DNA of 64,000 bases from Xanthostigma xanthostigma. Its lineage: Eukaryota; Arthropoda; Insecta; Raphidioptera; Raphidiidae. The notes beneath the pieces are model-generated. The model saw only the letters and a program-made list of their open reading frames with translations. It was not told the origin of the DNA and made no database searches. The stretch spans positions 29,618,501 to 29,682,500 of the forward strand of contig OY754470.1 in assembly GCA_963575645.1 (NCBI GenBank). The letters are read 5' to 3'. The translations under genes were made by a program, and so were the position numbers. Shown here in pieces: positions 58,228 through 64,000 of this stretch; position 1 is the stretch's first letter, and the number at the start of each line of letters is the position of its first letter.

Positions 58228-59104
58228 AACCTTTTATATCTTTTGAACGGAGTGTCCGACTGAAACGCGGTTTGCGGCATCTGACGTGATCTTGGTGAAC
58301 TTAGACTTCCTGAAAATTTGAAACGATTCGGCCCAAAAAATTTTGAGAAATCTTAAAAAAACAAGTTTCAAAAATTTTTTAAAATTTGTTTTTGTAAAAT
58401 ATTTTCTAAACTACTAAACCGAATAATTCCAAAATCTAATCAGCTCTTCTCCTTAACAAACTGCGTCGATTTCCGCAAACCGCATCAAAATCGGTTCATT
58501 TGTTCACGAGATACCGTGAACGAAAAAATCGTAAAAAAGTGTTTTTTTAAAATGATTCTTAAAATTGTTATCAGATCGATTTTTTTGTAATAAATTACTT
58601 TCTTAGGCTAAAAAAACTGCGTCGATCGCCGCAAACCAGATCAAAATTGGTTCATTTGTTCATGAGATAACGTGAACGAAAAATTAGGAGAAAAATAATT
58701 TTTCATAATTACTCGTAAAATTCTTATCAAATCGATTTTTTTGTAATAATTTACTTTCTTAGGTTAAAAAAACTGCGTCGATCGCCGCAAACCAGATCAA
58801 AATTGGTTCATTTGTTCATGAGATAACGTGAACGAAAAATTAGGAAAATAGTAATTTTTTATAATTATTCGTAAAATTCTTATCAAATCGATTTTTTTGT
58901 AATAATTTACTTTCTTAGGTTAAAAAAACTGCGTCGATCTACGCAAACCGCATCAAAATCGGCTCATTTGTTCATGAGATATAGTGAACGAAAATTTCGT
59001 AACAGTGTTTTTTTTTTTTTTGATCTCGAAGAGCTAAAAAATAAACTTCTTGCTATATTTTATATATTTTTGAGCGTTTTGAACTCGAAAATAGCGGGAA
59101 GTTA
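58024..59104. mobile_element. TA-flanked element with four 156-bp tandem units (1081 bp)
   Basis: TAACTTCCCGC at 58024 and GCGGGAAGTTA ending at 59104 are exact inverted ends. If the tips are ACTTCCCGC, TA is the target duplication, as for mariner-type elements. A second GGGAAGTTA at 58072 makes a small hairpin at the left end. A GT-rich microsatellite lies at 58190-58230. Units marked CTGCGTCGAT start at 58461, 58617, 58773 and 58929, each exactly 156 bp apart. No transposase was seen. Confidence 0.82.
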
Positions 59105-59862
59105 CAGGGATGGCCTGCAGGGTCAAACTTCTTTTCAAATTTTTTTATTAACAACTGTCTCCGTCTATTTTTTATGACTGACTGCAACATTTTCGAATGT
59201 TGCATGTACAAAGAAATAAACTATAAAATCATTAACTATAAGCACAAAAACAATCCGCTCAATATTTTCTTTCCATACAATTTACAGTGAAATATCTTTT
59301 GATAAAGACTAAGTACTGACTAGACTTATTCGAAGCATATAAGCTGACCATATTTTCATCAAGAATGTTATCTGCTGCTTTTCTTTTACCAATGGATTCT
59401 CTGTGATATTTATAAATATTTTCGTTTATCGATTTCCTTTATCTTTAGATTAGAATTTTCTTATCAATACTTTGCACTGCCAATACAGTATAATAAAGCA
59501 GGTTTAGTCTGTGACTAAAATTCAAGAAGTGACCCATCATTATAGTACTTACGGTTCGCTTAATGGAGCGACACAGCAATGAAACAATGTAACGCATATC
59601 CGTCTTACGCATAAAATCGGTGCCGCTTATATTATATTGTAAAGTATATGACGACCGTCTAAAATTTTCAACATGCAAGAATTCTAGAAAAGATGTTTTT
59701 TTAAGTTCAGATATTTTTCAGACGAGCCTTTTAAGACTAATTAGACTTTCCCAAAGTCGAAGATTTCAACTTTTCCCCGAAAAACAATCTCCAGTGAGGA
59801 CTAACAGATGTAGATTCTCGCTGGTGGCGGTTTTTCTCGAAGAAAGGAATAACCCATTAAGA

Positions 59863-59977
59863 ACTTTGATTAACGTCTGAATAGAACTCTTCATCTTTTG
59901 TTATATTGATTTATATTTTTATATTATTTTTGTCAATATATAGTCTGAAAAAAATTGGTCGACAATTTTATTTATTT
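59863..59977 (+). mobile_element. Short retroposon-like unit with 16-bp direct repeats
   Basis: The unit (GATTAACGTCTGAATAGAAC ... ATTGGTCGACAATTTTATTT) is flanked by GAATAACCCATTAAGA (59847-59862) and GAATAACCCACTAAGA (59978-59993), 15 of 16 identical. The 26.7-kb copy shows the same left and right limits with different flanks, so both are independent insertions of one family. Confidence 0.7.
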
Positions 59978-59993
59978 GAATAACCCACTAAGA

Positions 59994-62593
59994 TTTCGGA
60001 GTGCAAAATGCTACCCGCTTTGATTTATCAAAACTAAAGACACAAACGTGTCCAAGATTAAAACAGTGCATTCAACAAATAGACCAATGCAATTACATCT
60101 TAATATACATAATTACAGGATCCATTCCGTTATGTCCAACATTAAGTATTAAAGCAGCTGAATTTAAAGTTTTTTTTTTTTGAATTTAAAAGAAAAGCAG
60201 CATTTATGTTACCGGCCCCTTGAATGAGTATATACATAATTAAAATATATATAACAATATTATAATATGTAATATTATGTTGTTGAAAGCGACATATACA
60301 ATTTAATTTGAACACGTAATAAAGTGATATGTCTATTTGATATGTGACGTTTAACATTTAGGAACACTTTTTCGAATGATTATTATCGGTCTTTTATGTA
60401 GCCCAAACTTGATTCCTAACTAAATTATGCTTCTCATTCTTGTTCATTGAGAATTACGCGATAAAATAACATTAATAATTATAGGTGTTAAATATGTACC
60501 TCTTTTAAATAGTTAAATATACCAACAAAGATTATTTTCATATGGAATGTGAATTTATAATAAAAATAAAGTTTAGATATATAAATATTTTACCTTATTA
60601 TTCTCCACCACAATTTAACCAAAAAATCCTTAACAAATTACGTTAATTTATACACAAGTAATTGCAACTGAACTATAACACAACAATAATAATTATTATT
60701 ATTGAACTGAAGTCACGAAATTAAAAAATAATATTTTAAAGCTAACAACCAGGTTACAAAGCACAGAGCAGCACATTTCTAAACTGAAACAACTGAAAGC
60801 CGAATGACATAATTTTTTAGAACACAATAGCTGCTTAAACAGTGGGGGTAGTATATTTTATCTAGACTGTTGTGTAATAGGATTTATTACTGACGAGTAG
60901 TGACATTACGTTGAAACGTACAACAGCAAATTTTAACAATCACATGAGTCACAATATTGTTGTGCAGGAAATATATTTACGATATTTCTTGTCACACCTT
61001 CTATACAATAGCTGCTTCGTTTTCAGTATATTTTCAACATTTTTGATAGTTTAAAAATCATTATTGCGTAACAAAGATCACTTCTTATAGGTAGTTTATG
61101 AAAATTACTATTTACGCCTACTTTTGTTTTTTTTATATTCTTGAATGATAGTTTATAGGTAGTTTATGAAAATAACTGTTGAATCGGTGGGATAGCTTAT
61201 TTTTGTTTTTCATTACAGTACGAGTGTGTAAAGCATTTATTTTATAACGGATATGATAAAAAGAGATTTCACTCAAAAATGTATCTAACAAATCTTATTA
61301 TTTTGGTATAAGTTAAATATTTGGAGAAATTTCAAAAATTAAATTTTATTTTTAGGTATATTAAACGCTTGCTAATTAATAATACCAGAAATTATTAATG
61401 TTATTTTTACATAATTTGGTAGTTTTATTTTGAAATCGGGCTTTAAATACTACAAGTACAGATAGCATATTCCGACTACATACATATTTTTTTGATATTA
61501 TACTTGACTTTATATTATTTTTAAAGGCCTTTAATATTACCTACAATATATTTTTAAACTAATAGTAAAAAAATTGTGTTTGTATTGTTATTGTTTATCT
61601 AAATATTTCAAAATAAAAAGTAGGTATGCACTCTTATCGTAAATTAATGTTTAATAATGTTTAATTAACTCTAAATTTTTAAAAACTAAATTTTGCAATA
61701 AAGGAACGTTAACACAATAATGATTAAATAAATTATAAACAGTTATATATAAATTGTAATTTAATATACATACATACTTATATTTTTATCTAAATATTTG
61801 AGGGCTTTATTTATTAATGCCGCTTTTAATTACAAAATATTTTTTCCCGGCAATAAAAACATTAATATTAACTATAAAAGCATTTCAATTTTAGGAGTTT
61901 TTAAATAAATAACAAGATACATTTTAAAATGTAGGATATAAATAACTCTGTAAAATGTGGGCTCATATCATTAAACTATATTTTCAAATAACAAAACATT
62001 TGTAAATAGATTCAAATAAAATATAACATTGTCAACAATGCGTCTCAAATCATTAAAATTTGGATGTATAAGATATTATTATATTAAAATATTACTTAAA
62101 ACTAAAATAACAGAATTTATCATATAGGTAAATACAGAAAAATATTTTGAATCGATTTGAAACAAAATTAGTAATAACATTTGCTATCGTGCTTTTTTTA
62201 TATTATGTTTAATTGACTACGTAATTTTTTTAAGAAATTATTTAACAAAACTAATTAACATATTTTATTAAACAATTATATTTATTTCAACTAGAAAAAT
62301 TATTCCAAAATTGTAGATTTGAAAAAATAACAGTTTCCGTTTCTTTAATACTAGTTAACTGCTTTCAAGCAATTTAGGTACCTCAATATATATATATTTT
62401 CATATTTTTCTCATTAAAGTCGCTTAAATATAACTCTAATAATTGATATAATGTGCCTTCTAAGTCATCATCTTTTATTATTACAACAATCAATACGTTT
62501 CCTAATCAATAGCTTATTATCACCTACAGTCTATTGGACTCAAATACTATAATCAGTGTCTTTAGTACCAGTACCGAATTTCTAACTATTTAT
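59994..62593. other. Very AT-rich intergenic DNA, no gene
   Basis: No exon supported. A GATAGTTTATAGGTAGTTTATGAAAA-type phrase occurs twice (about 61085 and 61150), and TTACTGACGAGTAGTGACAT (about 60888) echoes 23.95 kb. The right part should contain the 3' UTR of the minus-strand acyltransferase gene. Confidence 0.5.
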
Positions 62594-63921
62594 TTATTTC
62601 TTGACAGATTTAGCATTACTCAATAAATTTTGCATAGCAAGGAGACTCTCTTCTAAACTATGTGCAAACTTCCACGTACTGGTCAGTTCAGACGAATGAA
62701 AAGAAGATAAACAAAATATTACTGTATCCGGTTTGATATTATAAGATGCACCATATCCATCTGGTACAACCGGTCCATAGCCCATAAAGCTATCAGTAGT
62801 AGTGGAAACCTGTGAAAAGCACATTGTAGCTACAGTCGATTGGTTTTTAAAACAGATCAGAACATTATAAATTAAATTGTAAAGTTAAGAGCTTAATAAA
62901 GTCATTTCATATTATTAGGTAAGCACCAACAACAATTGTTCATATAACAGAGTGTAGCTCAGTGATGCTGCAGAACAACCAAGATCTTAGGTACTTCATA
63001 ATTTTAGAATGAATTTTCATATTTAACCAACATTTCATTTTAGCAAACAGTGTAATAGTTACACAGTCAATGCTAAAGATTACCGGCCACTAGCAGACCA
63101 CAAAGCTCGTGTATATTTTGTGTGGCAGACTTTCTTGAGTTCAGCCGCTGGTCTGCGCTCCGAAGAAACGCACTAAACGTCATGAGATATCCTTCGTGCA
63201 ATACGGTTTAGGCATATATAAACAGCTTCTTAAGTGGTATTTCAATTGATTTTAATATTAGAACAAGTTTGAATTTGACTTACTTGGCTCGTGGAAAGTA
63301 AAAATGCGTTGGCAATTCTATACGTTTCATCAGTAAATATTTCTGGCAATGGATGAGCCGCCGTTGGAGCGGTGTCCCGTGCTGCCTCTCGCAGTCCAAG
63401 AAGATGTATATCTATACCTTGACCATTAATTGCGTCAAGCATTACTTCTGTTTGTCGTTTAATTGCGGCTTCCCAAAATTCTAATTTCTTTTGTTCCTAA
63501 AAAATAAACGGATTTAATTACGAGAAATTAAAATTTTTAATACGCTTGATAAGAAGTATTATAAATTCTACCATCTTTAAGCGTATCCAATGTGTCTTTT
63601 ATTTTTTTTTTATTTTTTTTTTTTATTTTTATTTATTTTAATTCAACAACAGGGTATAAACCCCAATTACAGTTGAAATTGTAATACAAAATATGGTGAC
63701 TTACTGTATATAAGCTAAATGTAACTTTTTTTGAGGTGCTGAGTAATTCCTCATCGCTGGCGTCGCCTTCGTTGACGCTGCCAGTACCGCCTTCACCTTG
63801 GCACATCGCAGTTGCCCAGTTCAATGCTTCCTGAGTGGCCGAACGAATGCAGTCTACACGACCGAGTAGGAATCGTCTAGTTCCTGCACTCTCGTAGGTA
63901 GTTACTAGATGTCCATACAGT
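62594..63921 (-). CDS. ChAT: Choline O-acetyltransferase-like, C-terminal exons (partial)
   Basis: If correctly assigned, it makes acetylcholine from choline and acetyl-CoA in cholinergic neurons. Three minus-strand coding exons are visible: 63921-63705, 63496-63284 and 62809-62594, with TTTCTACTAG, TTTTTTAG and TTTTCACAG acceptors. The gene continues beyond the right edge, so the catalytic His and N-terminal domain are not seen. Landmarks: [20 protein letters not shown] (family YESA...GR.D.IRSA), [38 protein letters not shown], and [13 protein letters not shown] near the end. STSQ and GPVVPDGYG are choline/carnitine acyltransferase signatures. TTTD with SSFHS fits ChAT better than carnitine acetyltransferase (AKTD, SAYNS). 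A Gly/Glu-rich insertion ([18 protein letters not shown]) follows the GRVD block. The stop is at 62594-62596. Confidence 0.85.
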
Positions 63922-64000
63922 CTAGTAGAAAAAAATTACATCCAAACATACAAAAAGTGTAATGGCTAGTGCGATAGTCTTTGGATCAGACTGTCATGGC

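Noticed and set aside
63600-63645. Long T-rich run near the acyltransferase exons
   Set aside because: Simple sequence inside an intron on the minus strand. It looks like low-complexity DNA and not a terminator.
62594-63921. Carnitine acetyltransferase as the identity of the minus-strand acyltransferase
   Set aside because: The [20 protein letters not shown] and SSFHS motifs fit choline acetyltransferase better than the AKTD / SAYNS pattern recalled for CrAT. Not excluded, because the catalytic half is outside the window.

Overview
This is about 64 kb of AT-rich nuclear DNA from an animal, almost certainly an insect. All coding sequence is split by GT-AG introns. One gene joins a ZAD domain, which is an arthropod hallmark, to an array of C2H2 zinc fingers. 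The other genes match insect or animal proteins, and the intergenic DNA is packed with DNA transposons and MITEs. I cannot assign the order from sequence alone.

Four protein genes are supported. (1) A complete GAP1-type Ras GTPase-activating protein (RasGAP1/RASA3 family) lies on + at 9718-16161 in 12 coding exons, about 920 aa. (2) A complete MFS transporter of the SLC18B1 type lies on + at 28749-33254. Its best model uses a GC-AG intron to reach a last exon. (3) A complete ZAD plus 12-finger C2H2 protein lies on + at 36941-44375 in nine coding exons, about 552 aa. (4) The last three coding exons of a choline/carnitine acyltransferase, most like choline O-acetyltransferase, lie on - at 62594-63921, with the rest beyond the right edge. 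I see no operon-like or pathway link between them.

The rest is a dense layer of mobile elements, several with readable target-site duplications (TSDs). They include hAT-type elements with 8-bp TSDs (3.6, 43.6, 45.4, 52.9 and 55.0 kb), a PIF/Harbinger remnant with a transposase fragment and TAA TSDs (8.16-8.94 kb), a pogo/Tigger-like TA element (18.3-19.6 kb), one clear Helitron 3' end (5.16 kb) and one possible one (35.9 kb). A three-copy MITE family carries what looks like the start of a THAP-type transposase. A short retroposon-like family has 16-19 bp TSDs. Many large fold-back elements have long arms that are satellite-like or tandemly modular.

The most unusual elements are two fold-back copies at 756-3411 and 47398-48666. 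Their long inverted arms are built from phased ~140-bp modules, each holding a GTATGCC / GGCATAC pair, and both copies are flanked by perfect 3-bp direct repeats (TTA and TGT). Other structures of note are a five-copy near-identical repeat cluster containing a 317-bp palindrome (34.1-35.2 kb), a 37-bp minisatellite with an exact 120-bp higher-order period inside an 8-bp-TSD MITE in a zinc-finger gene intron, and four 156-bp units inside a TA-flanked element at 58.0-59.1 kb. I saw no rRNA, no intact tRNA, no CRISPR array and no recognisable retroviral or LTR coding region.
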